Of a stretch of DNA of 64,000 nucleotides, positions 33,321 through 44,630 are shown piece by piece (the stretch's first letter is position 1; the number at the start of each line of letters is the position of its first letter). A program made the position numbers and the translations under genes. This DNA comes from Larix kaempferi (taxonomy: Eukaryota > Streptophyta > Pinopsida > Pinales > Pinaceae). Under the pieces are notes generated by a model. It saw nothing but the letters and a program-made list of their open reading frames with translations. It was not told the origin of the DNA and did not search any database. The stretch covers positions 2,280,001-2,344,000 of the forward strand of contig BSBM01000386.1 of NCBI GenBank assembly GCA_027924585.1, given 5' to 3'.

Positions 33321-33445
33321 GTTAGCTATTGTTTTATTTAATGTTCAAGTATTTATTGTATGTTATTTGATATCGTATTTTTTAATATGTTTAACTTTGA
33401 ATTACACATTGTTGAATTTATTTGTTTTAATGTACATTTATTCAG

Positions 33446-33542
33446 GGTCGAGTCTCCATCCTCCAGGTGGGAGGACATTGGTTCCTTCGACCTAGACCGA
33501 GCCATGGCAGCAGCAGAGGAGATTGCAGCACCATACACACAG
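33446..33542 (+). pseudogene. Small exon of the same relic
   Basis: Flanked by TTTATTCAG|G and CACACAG|GTAACT. The frame ending in phase 0 reads RAMAAAEEIAAPYTQ at its end. The entry phase does not match the preceding exon end at 33320, so either the donor is wrong or there is an indel. Confidence 0.4.
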
Positions 33543-35262
33543 GTAACTTCTTTACTTTGAATAATTAAATCCATTTATGAGTAATTTTTGTTCGGTAATT
33601 ACAAATTAATTATCACTGAGTAACCATTTTTTATATTATCATCATTTAAAACTAAAATCAAAATGAATAATTCTCACAAAACATGTCTAACATATTATCA
33701 GTAGATTTTACAGTTGTGTTTATCATATTGACTAAATTATTTGAGAGCTATAAATTCATATAATCCAACCAACAAAAATGAAACCTTATCAAACATGAAA
33801 AACTAAGAAAACTAGACATGTGTTCATGTTCACTTTAGGCATCCTTTGCTTCTCCATTTTCAACTTCTTTCATTTATGATGCTACTTGTGCTTATTCTAT
33901 GTCTTGATAATCACCAAAATCTTGTTGAACTGCAAAGTCTTCTGGATGAATACGATTCACTGAACCTATGGAAATTATAGGGTGTAATGTTATGAGGCAT
34001 TTCTAAATATGTAGCCAACTTCTCTAACCTTTCACTATGTGCTTCCATTCTCTTTTCCATATCCAAAATCCTAGCAATTGGTATTCATGATGACTACATA
34101 TACTTTGATTAATATGCAAAATTACCTCTTGTAAGGTGTTCATATGTGGTGATAAGCACCTCAAGACGTTGTGAAGCTCTATAAATCCACAATGAACACA
34201 CTCATCATTTTGGTTGTTTTCTTCCATAGTACCAACACAAAGTACAAGAGAAAGGGTGCTTGGAGAAATAACCTAAATTGCAAAGAAACTGCCTAAGTCT
34301 CCATTGATATCACCTAGATAATAAACCAAAAAAGGATTTCCTAAAAAACAAGAGTTCAAGTTTTCATCACAAACCAACATTTCCAATTAAAATAATCATG
34401 GCATAGTCCAATTCTTAACAAAGAAACAAACCAAACAAAATTATTCCCATCCTCTTCACTACCCAATAACATTCACCACCACCCCTACAAATTATGAAGT
34501 AACCCAAAACCAAATTTTGGCTCAAACCAACTTACCATATGATGAAGTTTCTTGGCATTAATAGTCAGATATATCCTACACGCACCAAGATTTTCCATCC
34601 GAACCAAATTAAAACTCCCACTACAGAATAATCCAAGTTCAAGTGTGCATTGATTACTTGAATGAGGACTTAAAAGTGATTTGCTCAACCACATCCATTG
34701 CCATTTATCACATAAATACCACTGAGTGTGATTGCTAATGTATTTCATGAATGAATTAAGTGAGTTATAACACTCCTTTTTCCAATTTCACCATCACATT
34801 CACCATGGTTTATGTAAATTTGGTATCACGTGAACAAAGAATATGAAAATATTCAATACATTCAAACTTTGTATCTATACCATTAATAGCTCTACTGATT
34901 ATAGAAATGGGAGAGAAATATCCAAAATCTGTCATTCTTACTTGACCAATGATGAGAGAAGAGTCCCCAAAAATCAAAACATTCCTAATCTCTAAATTCT
35001 TCAAAATGACCATTCCTTGATACAAGGTAAGAACTCTTTAAAAATTTGGGAAGGGGCTTTCTTGCCATGTCAACACTTCAAGCAAAAATTGTTAATCTTC
35101 TTTGCCACAATATCTTCAGCAAATGACCACAGAATGGGTCATTTGTTCCTATCATGGGCCCAATCCATTGTGGGTCAAATGACACAATCCCCACAACCAT
35201 GTTCTTTACCAAGTCTTGAACAAATGGACTGCACCAATACAATAAAAACTTTATATAATATC
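33543..35262. other. Intron-like AT-rich DNA left of the copia element
   Basis: No coding frame beyond chance. If the gene model is right this is the first part of a 10 kb intron whose remainder lies right of the copia insertion (42608-43577). Confidence 0.4.
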
Positions 35263-35267
35263 CAAAG
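35263..35267. repeat. Target-site duplication of copia element (left copy, caaag)
   Basis: caaag precedes the left LTR and is repeated at 42603-42607 after the right LTR. Confidence 0.94.
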
Positions 35268-35859
35268 TGTTAAATTTTGAGCATTAATTCACAATACTCT
35301 TGGATCTTTACTGAGAGAATAACATATACAGTATATCAATGCATAACAATCACAATAAGCATGACAAGCATCACAAGAATCAAAAGCATGAGAGACAAGA
35401 CACACAGAGTTTCCGTGGGGAAAACCCTAAGGTGAAAAACCCCACAACTTCCTCAGAGATAGAGAGAGCAATGGCTCAACCAAAGTACAACCAAAATACA
35501 CTTGAGATAGTCTCCTAGAGCAGATGATCCTCCTCCTCACTAGTGCGCCACTTTCTGAGTGAGAGAAGTGTGTCTTTTCGAATGATCCAAATAGAGATCT
35601 CCCGATCTCTATTTATACTTAACCTGTTTTCCCAGTGACCTTATGGGGCCGACTTGTCTATCTAGATACATCCACAATATAATATATATTTTAGGTCCAA
35701 CCCCACACATGGTAGTCTAATAACCCATCGACAAGTACACACACTTGCGACACTTGTCAATCCACATGACGACACTTCCTTATAGAGGAATAACACATCT
35801 CTTATAAGGGTACAATAAATATATATGAAATACATTCGGAAGTTACATATACATCAACA
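35268..35859 (-). repeat. Copia 3' LTR
   Basis: 592 bp, TGTTAAATTT to ..ATCAACA on the plus strand. It lacks a 13 bp stretch (around CACATAGATGAAA) present in the other LTR. Confidence 0.96.
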
Positions 35860-35869
35860 CTCCCTCTTA
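35860..35869 (-). promoter_or_regulatory. Copia polypurine tract
   Basis: Minus strand TAAGAGGGAG immediately before the TG of the 3' LTR. Confidence 0.8.
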
Positions 35870-36099
35870 ACTAGGAAGGTATTTCTCGACACAGTTCTAC
35901 TAGACAAGTCTTCTTCTCGGGATCATCGTCATCAATGCATCGTCATCATCATCGTCACTGCTGCTGCTATCTCAACCGATCTCTGACTCTACTCGTCATA
36001 GGAAGTTCTACAGAGCCAGTCCTTTTTCATATTGGATGTAGGCCCACCACCTGCAGGTCTTCATCATCTGTGCGAACGGTCTGATAGAGGTGGCCTCTC

Positions 36100-36655
36100 A
36101 GGACTAATTTTATGTGCGAATGCAATACTGGAAAGAGTATCCCAGAAACATTTATGTGCCTAAGCACGATCGGAAAGATCTCCCAGGACTAATTACATGC
36201 ATCTCCTCCACAATACCTTTAAAGAGCATCCCAGGAACATTTATGTGCCGCAGCATGACCGATTGGATCTCTAAAGAGCATCCTAGGACTTATTACGAGC
36301 ATAAAGCTCAACCTCTCGGATCTCCAGGACTGATTACATGTGGATAGACAAAACCTTTAAAGAGCATCCCAAGAACATTTATGTGCCGCAGCACGACCGG
36401 CAAGATCTCTAAAGATCATCCCAGGACTAATTACGAGCACACAGCTCAACCTCTCAGATCTCCAGGACTGATTAAATGTCTCCGTAGTAATACCTCATCC
36501 CAGGACTAATTACGAGCACACATCTCAACCTATCGGATATCTGAGGACAGATTACATACTACATAGCAATACCGGAAAGAATATCCCAGGAACATTTATG
36601 TGCCGCAGCACGACCGGCAAGATCTCCCAGGACTGATTACATGCTATTTGCACAA
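36100..36655 (-). repeat. Degenerate tandem repeat (period about 138 bp) in copia 3' region
   Basis: Motifs such as TCCCAGGAACATTTATGTGC, CGCAGCACGACCGGCAAGAT and CCAGGACTAATTACGAGC recur. The clearest pair starts at 36221 and 36359 with AAAGAGCATCCC. Copies differ by substitutions and losses. Confidence 0.78.
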
Positions 36656-36683
36656 CCTGCCACATATCATCTCTGACCTCCAA

Positions 36684-37330
36684 GTATCAACCTGATACTC
36701 ATGATCCAACGGATCATCATCGCACGAGGCATCATCCTGATGCCCATGATCATACTGATCATCATAACTTGTACCATCCTGGTACATATCATCTGGAGCA
36801 ACATCCTGAAGCTCATTATCATGATCAACCTGATCATACAATGCATCCACCTAATGCACACCAAGTATCTACCTGATACATATCATCATACATGATCCAC
36901 CTGATCATACAGTGTATCCACCTGATACAAATACAAATACATGATACATATCAACATACATGATCTACCTGGTCATACAATGTATCCACCTGATACAGAT
37001 ACATGGTCCAAGCATCCAACACGATGCATATACAAATACATACAAATTATCCAATCGATCATATCCAGCATCCAACATGATGCATACATACATATAAATG
37101 ATCCAACTGATCATATCCAGCATCAACACGATGCGTACATACATACAAATATAAATGATCCAACTGATCATATCCAGCATCAACACGATGCGTACATACA
37201 TACAAATATAAATGATCCAACTGATCATATCCAGCATCCAACATGATGCATATACAGAGCAGTAACTGGAGCATCGTCCTGATACTCATCATCCAGCGCT
37301 TACACCCACAGTCATGTGAAGGATCCTCCT
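36684..37330 (-). repeat. Array of small hairpins in copia 3' region, including a 57 bp tandem repeat
   Basis: About 20 short inverted repeats follow one another, most with 5-7 bp stems and 3-6 nt loops. Examples: GTATC/GATAC (36684-36698), TGATCC/GGATCA (36702-36716), GGCATCA/TGATGCC (36728-36744), ATGATCA/TGATCAT (36746-36762), TGTACCA/TGGTACA (36770-36786). Stem sequences vary but stay complementary, while loops keep a ..YCC/ACC-like core. Toward 37090-37240 the array becomes a regular tandem repeat of 57 bp, about three copies, each with ATGATCC..TGATCAT and GCATC..GATGC hairpins. The array lies between the pol stop and the 3' LTR. Confidence 0.78.
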
Positions 37331-37394
37331 TCCAACATGCTTGGAATGGCTTCAGCAAATGTGTCCATCACTTCTTCCTCGAAGTGTCATCGAT

Positions 37395-40300
37395 CTAAAT
37401 AACACCAAGCCTCTCCCTGAAGTACTCGAACTTCACCCTGGCTAGTGGCTTCGTCAGCACATCTGCAATCTGCTCGTCCGTCGGAACATATAGGAGCTTC
37501 ACGGCTCCTCTCTGCACCATATCCCTGATATAGTGATATTTGATCTCTATGTGTTTTGACCTGTCATGAAACACTGGGTTCTCAAACAACTTCACACAAC
37601 TATGGTTATCACAGAATATACCAGTAGCATCCAATGGGAGATCAAATAACTCAGACAGTAGCTTCCATATCCATACTGCCTCACAACTAGCTGAACAGGC
37701 TACAACATACTCTGCCTCAACTATACTCAGTGCTACGCAGGACTGCTTCCTGCTGAACCAAGAGATCACACCTGATCCCATACTGAAGCAACATCCAAAT
37801 GTGCTCTTCCTATCTGCAGCACTGCCATCCCAATCTGAATCAACATAACTCTCCAGGTTAAACTTTTGATTCGCTTCATACTTGAGCCCATAATCCACTG
37901 TACCCTTCAGGTACCTCAAAACATGTTTTACAGCAACCAGGTGAACACTCCTCGGATCCGTCAGGAACTGGCTCAATGTGTTCACCGCAAAGCAAATGTC
38001 TGGTCTCGTGTTTGTCAAGTACATCAAGGACCCAATCATATGACGATACATAAAGACATCAACCGGCTCAGATGAAGCATCACATAGAAGCTTCAGATTC
38101 GATGCCATGGGTGTGGCCATGGCCTTGCAATCCATCATCCCGAATCTCTTCAGGATATCTACTGTGTACTTCCCTTGACCAAGGAAGATCCCACCTAAAT
38201 TCTGCCACACCTCCATACCTAGGAAATAATGCATCATTCCCAAATATTTCATATTGAACTCAGCAGCAAGCTTCCTCTTAGTATCTACAATCAATATGTT
38301 ATCTCCTATAACAAATAAGTCATACACGTATAGAAGTAGAATCACAGGATTCCCTTCCTCAACCTTGTAGTAAAGGTTGGAATCCGCTTTACTCTTGGTA
38401 AATCCCAAGCTAGATAGGAAATTGTCCATCCTACCATACCAAGTTTTGGGGGCTTGATTCAAGCCATACAAGCCTTTCTTCAATCTGCACACATATGACT
38501 CCTTGTCATGTATTTCAAAGCCGAGTGGCTGCTCCACATATACTTCCTCTTCAACGACACCATTCAAGAAAGCAGTCTTGACATCCATCTGGTGTATTTT
38601 CCATTTCATTGTTGCACCTAGGGCAAGTACTGTTCTGATGGAAGTATACCTGGCTACAGGTGCAAAAGTTTCTTCATAATCTATTCCCTCTTTCTGAGAG
38701 AAGCCACGAGCTATGAATCTTGCTTTGTATTTCTCTACACTGCCATCTGTAGCATGCTTGATTTTGTAGATCCATTTGGAAGTCACAACAGACTTCTCTT
38801 TAGGTCTTGGGACAACATCCCAAACATCATTCTTCATTATTGATTGGTATTCCTCAACCATGGCATCCTTCCATTCTTTCTTTTCCGCTACTTCTTCATA
38901 ACTAGAAGGTTCTTTGTTCATAATGTCACAGAGTAAAGCAACATAGCTGGTATGTGATCTGGTTCTCTTCTTTGCTCTGTGTTCTTCTTCTGGAATTCCA
39001 AATCTTTCTGCATCTTGAATGAGCTCTCTAGCCCATGCAGGTTTCCTCTTGTGAGAGTTATCCTCACGGGTTGGATCTACAGGTTCTTGCAGATCTTCAA
39101 ACTCACGAACAACTTCTGGAATTGCTTCAGTCATGGTAGTGTCTTGAAATCTAGTTTCCTTAGGTTCTTCATAAACTTCGATAGGTGCCTTCCTTGATTT
39201 GATGAATGCCGAGTTTTCATCAAATGTTACATCCCTGCTAACATCAATCTTCTTGAACCCTGGAAAGTATATTCTGTAAGCCTTCGAGCTTTCACTGTAA
39301 CCCACAAAGATACCCTTCTTTCCTGAAGGATCTAGTTTGGTCCTCTTTTCCTTTGGGACATGAGTGTATACTGGACAACCAAATATTCTGAGATGGCTGA
39401 CTTCAGGTTTCTTACCAGAAAATACCTCTTCTGGTGTCTTGTTGTCCAATATCTTGTGGGGTGTTATGTTCTACACATATACAGTTGTTCTAGCTGCTTC
39501 TGCCCATAGATGCATAGGTAGATCCTGGTCATGCAACATTTCCCTTGCTGCTTCCATGATTGTTCTGTTCTTCCTTTCTGCAACTCCATTTTGTTGAGGA
39601 TTACAAGGAGCAGTCAACTCCCTTTTAATCCCTGAATCACTGCAAAGCTTCTTGAAGTCACCTAAGGTGAATTCTCCACCATTGTTGGATCTGAATGTTT
39701 TGATCTTTTTATTAGTTTGATTCTCCATCAAGGTTTTGAATTCCTTGAACTTATCAAACACCTCATCTTTGCTTTTCAAGAAGTATACCCAAGTCTTCCT
39801 GGAGAAGTCATCAATAAATGAGACATAGTAAACATACCCACTGATAGAACTGGATGACATAGGACCACATACATCTGAGTGGATGATTTCCAGGATATCT
39901 TTTGCCTTGCTTTCACTGCTTGGGAAAGCCTTCTTAATATTCTTACCTTTTGCACATCCTTTGCAAACACCTTCATGTTTGGTCTTGATTTCAGGAAGAC
40001 CCTCTACATCCTTGCTTGCAATTGGAAGTGCCCTATAGTGCATATGAGCAAGTCTTCTATGCCAAAGTTCACTTGGCTCCATGGATTCATGCACCATGGC
40101 ATGTTCAGGTTGTCCTTTTAATTTATACAAACCTCCCTCTTGCTCTCCAATCACAACTGCATCATCTATGGTCTTTCCCTTTGGCCACATTAGGACTTGG
40201 CCATCCACAAATGCAACCCTCATACCTTTTGTATCCAATGCAGAGATGGAGAGTAAGTTCTTCTTGAGCCCAGGTACATAAAGGACTTCTTTCATCTTCA

Positions 40301-41423
40301 AAGATTTTCCAAAATCTAGGTTGTAGGAGGCTTCACCACTTCCTTTGATGGGATATTGATAATCATCCCCAAGTTTCACTTTATGGGGTGATTCATGTTC
40401 AGACAGATTTACAAAGGATTCTTTAAACCCAGTCATGTGTTTGGAAGCCCCACTGTCAATTAACCAATCATTACAACCATGGGAGATAGTACCTGTGAGA
40501 GCAGAGATTAGAACATACTCTTCTTCACTTGATGAGTCATCATTACTATCATCACTTTCTACCCTAGCCTTCTTCTTTGGAGGTTCATCATCTTCGGCAG
40601 CATGAGCATGGTACCTTCTTTTGTTACCCTTCTTCTTGTTGTTGGAGTTGTTGTTGTTTTGGTTGTCCCTTTTGTTCTTGGGACATTCTGTAGCAAAGTG
40701 ACCCTTCTCATTACAAGTGAAACACCTTAGATCTTTCTTGTCTTTGTGACAATGATGAGAAGATTTCTTCTTGTGATGGGATGGCTCCCTCTTGAAATTG
40801 CCCTTCTTAGTTTGAGCTATGAGAGCTTGATATTCATTTCCCATCTTCTCTTCTCTTGCCACAAGCCTTGCTTCTTCTTGAGAACATTCCTCCCATAATC
40901 TGCTGAAGGAGATTAACTTCTTTTTGGCACAGGTCCCCTGGATAAAAGAGTCCCATGACCTAGGTAGGCCATTCAAAGTAGTCATAACAATTTCACCATT
41001 CTCCACCATTTCATCTACAGCTTCAAGTTGTTCCTTGATCTGAGAGACCTTGGAGAAATAGGATTGAATGGTTTCTCCATTCGACATCTTGACCCCTTTC
41101 AATTGATTCCATAGGGTCATCTTTCGATTTATGTTCTTTCCTTCAAATAGCTTGGTCAAAGAGTCAAACATAGCCTTGGGTGTCTTTAGAGAAGACACAT
41201 GGGGTATGAGATGGTCTTTGATAGAATTAGCAATGATTCTCTTTTCCTTGACCAAGTTCTTCTTATGCAATACCTTAGCCTCTTCATCCTCTAGGATAGG
41301 GATGTCTTCTTTTATATATGAGTCCAACTCATTCTCTTCCAGGATTAACCCAATCCTATACTTCCAAGCTCGGAAGTTATCAGCCCCTTCAAGCTTATCC
41401 TCAAGCTTGGTGTGGTGAGACAT
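37395..41423 (-). pseudogene. Copia gag-pol polyprotein, one nonsense codon and two catalytic changes
   Basis: One minus-strand frame from ATG 41423 to TAG 37395, interrupted only by TAG at 39471-39473. An upstream in-frame ATG (41471) is possible, but MSHHTKLEDKLEGADNFRAW is the usual copia Gag start. Gag has a CCHC knuckle, CFTCNEKGHFATEC, about 235 residues in, then an acidic linker. Protease has WLIDSGASKHMTG. Integrase has the LWHRRLAHMHYRALP zinc region, IIHSDVCGPM with the first Asp, then RSNNGGEF where the second catalytic Asp is Asn (39684-39686), and NGVAERKNRT with the Glu. RT has the FAPVARYTSIRTVLAL and QMDVKTAFLNG motifs, but YVDD reads YVYD (Tyr codon 38322-38324). RNase H keeps YVDSDW, EAEY and CDN. 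Both changes should inactivate the enzymes. Confidence 0.95.
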
Positions 41424-41985
41424 CTTAAAGAGTACTTCAAATGGAAATAGAAAAGATTTAGGTCTTACCACTTGAAATGCTGAAAAATGGATCTGGTCCT
41501 GGATTAGGGTTTGTCGAAAAAACCCTAAAAATTCAAAATGTGAATTTCAACTTTCTGAAAGGATAGAAAGATGCGCCTTGATGAGATGATCAGCCTGGTG
41601 TATTTAGAATTTGAGATCAGCAAAGCTTTACCCTTTAGATTTTCCTTTTTGTCCTCCCGGGTTCACTAGGGAGAGCCCTGAATTAGGGTTTGAGTTTCCC
41701 GGAGATATACCCAGCCCAAAATCTCAATCCAAATCTCTAAACTTCGATTTTTGCAAGGAGCTTCCAACTATGTCTTCAGATTTCAGAAATTCCTATTTTT
41801 GTGGAAACCCTAATTTTTAGGGCCAAATCTGAAAATGCTCAGAATTGAATTCTGATTGGACAAATAGATTCTCCTTGATAAGTAGAGTCAATCTACTATA
41901 CTGCTTTTCCAAAAACTGTGGAGAGAAACCCAATAAACAAGAAACTCAAGTTTTCGTCACTGCAAAATGTCTTCTTCTCAGGTTA
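41424..41985 (-). other. Copia 5' leader
   Basis: About 560 bp between primer-binding site and gag start; no coding frame of note. Contains several AACCCTAA/TTAGGGTTT words that look telomere-like but occur singly. Confidence 0.6.
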
Positions 41986-41997
41986 GCTCTGATACCA
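41986..41997 (-). promoter_or_regulatory. Copia primer-binding site (initiator Met tRNA type)
   Basis: Minus strand TGGTATCAGAGC directly after the ..AACA end of the 5' LTR. This is the standard Ty1/copia sequence complementary to plant initiator methionine tRNA. Confidence 0.95.
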
Positions 41998-42602
41998 TGT
42001 TAAATTTTGAGCATTAATTCACAATACTCTTGGATATTTACTGAGAGAATAACATATATAGTATATCAATGCATAACAATCACAATAAGCATGACAAGCA
42101 TCACAAGAATCAAAAGCATGAGAGACAAGACACACAGAGTTTCCGTGGGGAAAACCCTAAGGTGAAAAACCCCACAACTTCCTCAAAGATAGAGAGAGCA
42201 ATGGATCAACCAAAGTACAACCAAAATACACTTGAGATAGTCTCCTAGAGCAGATGATCCTCCTCCTCACTAGTGCGCCACTTTCTGAGTGAGAGAAGTG
42301 TGTCTTTTCGAATGATCCAAATAGAGATCTCCTGATCTCTATTTATACTTAACCTGTTTGCCCAGTGACCTTATGGGGCCGACTTGTCTATCTAGATACA
42401 CCCAGAATATAATATATATTTTAGGGCCGACCCCACACATGGTGGTCTAATAACCCATCGGCAAGTACACACACTTGCGACACTTGTCAATCCACATGAC
42501 GACACTTCCTTATAGAGGAATAACACATCTCTTATAAGGGTACAATAAATATATATGAAACACATAGATGAAATACATTCCGAAGTTACATATACATCAA
42601 CA
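41998..42602 (-). repeat. Copia 5' LTR
   Basis: 605 bp. On the minus strand a TATA box (TATAAATA, 42340-42347) is overlapped by a perfect 9 bp hairpin, ATAGAGATC/GATCTCTAT at 42321-42342. The same hairpin is in the other LTR with a one-base change in its loop. Confidence 0.96.
42340..42347 (-). promoter_or_regulatory. TATA box in copia 5' LTR
   Basis: Minus strand TATAAATA in a suitable place of the LTR, conserved in both LTR copies. No start site can be seen directly. Confidence 0.5.
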
Positions 42603-42607
42603 CAAAG

Positions 42608-43577
42608 CCCATCAAACCACCACATATGTGGCTACAATTCTTGTGGACATTTTCCATTACAGTTAGCGGGAATTTTTACTCCTTTGTCATTAATGGCTTG
42701 CCATCAATGACAAACATATTCAACATTGTTTTACTTTGTGGTTGAAGAGACCCCCTGCACTTATTGCCCCCACGTGCTTATCTCTGTTGTTGTTATTGTG
42801 GCGATTGATTTAAATCTATAATTGTTGTGTGTTTTAGTGTGGATTCTTGAGTCATTGATGTCATTTGTAGGTTGGTGGAACCTACTTTTGAATAGAAGAA
42901 ATGATTGATAAACCCAAGAAAAAGAATTAAATCTACCATATCACAACGTTAATTCACTTAGTATATTTGGGCTCTAATCCAATTCACAGTGATACTACAA
43001 TCAATCACTAATTGACCCACAATACTCTCTGCTTACACCTAAATCACCTTGCCATTTCATCTCCTAAGTCTACCTACCCAACCAAATTGGTATACTTGGC
43101 ACACTTCCATCCTAAACAAACCATCTCACCTGCTGCAAATGTATATCAGATATGAGTTGTCCCTATACCATCAAGCCTAAAGCCATACCATAAACTTGTC
43201 CTACAACTTTACTCGGATTCCTGCGTACCACAAACACACTTACTTCAATCCAAAACTAAACTTGAGGTGATATTTCTACTGTTGGTATAATCATATCAGA
43301 TTGGTATTAACATTTAAACCTATAAGACAATCACACATAACTCTCATAACAAGGTAATCATTAGCTTATGTGATCATCTACTCCCTATTGTTGGATATTA
43401 TAATTTTACCTCTAGTAAGGAAGTAATTGTTTGTCTCTGGTAATCATCTAAATTGAATCTAAATTAATTGCAGTCATGTTTTTTAAGTACTATCGATGTC
43501 ATTCTCATTGGCATTGTGTTTAATATTGTTAATATTGTTTTTAAAAATTCAATCTAAATATTGTAGTGTTCTCACAG
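42608..43577. other. Intron-like AT-rich DNA right of the copia element
   Basis: No coding frame. Ends at an acceptor-like TTCTCACAG before 43578. Joining this to 33543-35262 without the copia element would give an original intron of about 2.7 kb. Confidence 0.4.
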
Positions 43578-43640
43578 GTGTCTGTAGACTCCAGGGACTA
43601 GCCATCCCCACAAGGGATCAACAAATATCCACGTGTGCAG
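43578..43640 (+). pseudogene. 63 bp exon of the gene relic
   Basis: Flanked by TTCTCACAG| and CGTGTGCAG|GTATCG. In the frame that fits its neighbours (phase 0 in and out) it reads VSVDSRD, TAG, PSPQGINKYPRVQ, so one stop interrupts. Length is a multiple of three. Confidence 0.42.
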
Positions 43641-43745
43641 GTATCGTGTGTATTAAAGTATGAATTTAATTTCAAATATGATGACTTGTTTGTGTATATT
43701 TATATTTTTCTATATTAAACTATGAGGTTATAAATGGGTATGCAG

Positions 43746-44329
43746 GTGGGAGCACCTCGGCCTATTAGTGCCACTATCCCTCCCTCCCCAGTATTTTGGC
43801 CACCGTATATGCCATTTGTATCCCCTGGAATACATGCCCCCTTCCATGCATCCCTCCCCACCCCCTTCCATCCATCTATCCCCCCCATCCTATCCAGCAC
43901 CACACTTCCATCCAACTCCCCCTTATGTTTCATATCCATCGTCCCATCACCCCATCCCAACCTTTCCACCACCTTCATTACAGTTTCCCATGTTTCTAAC
44001 CTCCCCCATCCGACCACGATATACCACCCATCCAAATTCACTCATCCCTCCACTACAACATAGACCTCTCCCCCCCCCCCACCACACTCCCTTCCCCTTC
44101 CACGGTGGCCCCATCCATATTACAGCCAGTTGGGGTTTATCGCCCTAGACATGCATCTCCACTTCGCCCACGCCAGTCCACGCCTCCTTCCTCCACTATG
44201 CCCCCCAGTGGTGTAACCACCGTCGATGTGGCTACATCCGCCCCTATACCTTTCACCCTAGCATCAGAGCAGGTTGTCCAGCCGACTGCTCCATCCGCCA
44301 GCCCTGAAGACCAGTCGGTTGTGTTCATG
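43746..44329 (+). pseudogene. Proline-rich exon of the gene relic, frameshifted in C runs
   Basis: Begins after GGTATGCAG| and ends at TTCATG|GTGAGA. It starts in phase 0 (VGAPRPISATIPPSP), but proline-rich coding character moves to the other two frames further on: YMPPSMHPSPPPSIHLSPPS at about 43820, and RHASPLRPRQSTPPSSTMPP at about 44145. The changes coincide with long C runs (for example C11 near 44070), suggesting slippage indels. Low-complexity Pro/Ser/His protein, function unknown. Confidence 0.42.
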
Positions 44330-44427
44330 GTGAGATTGACTAGTTTATGAAAATCTCGTTCAATTTTAACAAAAATTACAATGTGCATCTAATTTCATCA
44401 TTTATCTGATTGTTCTAAATGTTGCAG

Positions 44428-44592
44428 GGTGGCATTGTTGAGAGACTTAGAGCACAGAGGAGAGAGACCCCAAAAAATATTCTTTATTTCAGCTCCAATG
44501 GTCGTCATCAGCAAACTTCCTCCATGGAGGACATTATTTTGTCCACACATGCTTCTTCCTACAAAATAGGAGAGAAACAACAAGCAACATGA
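44428..44592 (+). pseudogene. Last exon of the gene relic
   Basis: After AATGTTGCAG| the phase-0 frame reads GGIVERLRAQRRETPKNILY and continues open for 54 codons to TGA 44590-44592. It joins in frame with the preceding ..VVFM. No family recognised. Confidence 0.42.
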
Positions 44593-44630
44593 TGCATTAT
44601 CGGCTTTGCAGTACCCTCTTAACCTCATAC

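Larger units (their letters stand above)
35268..42602 (-). mobile_element. Complete Ty1/copia LTR retrotransposon
   Basis: 7,335 bp with LTRs of 592 and 605 bp, a perfect 5 bp duplication, an initiator-Met-type primer-binding site, a purine tract, and one gag-pol frame in the copia order Gag, protease, integrase, RT, RNase H. The LTRs differ at about 13 positions (roughly 2%) plus one 13 bp indel, so it is the youngest of the complete elements here. It is structurally whole but inactive: one in-frame TAG plus changes at catalytic residues of integrase and RT. It lies antisense to the gene relic around it, within the presumed long intron. Confidence 0.96.

Noticed and set aside
36667-37358. 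Tyr/Ile/Met-rich and Asp/His-rich repeat proteins on both strands
   Set aside because: Generated by the tandem hairpin array of the copia 3' region; frames of both strands are open because the repeats lack stops, not because they code.
41500-41830. AACCCTAA/TTAGGGTTT words as interstitial telomere repeats
   Set aside because: Single scattered words, not in tandem; they lie in the copia leader.
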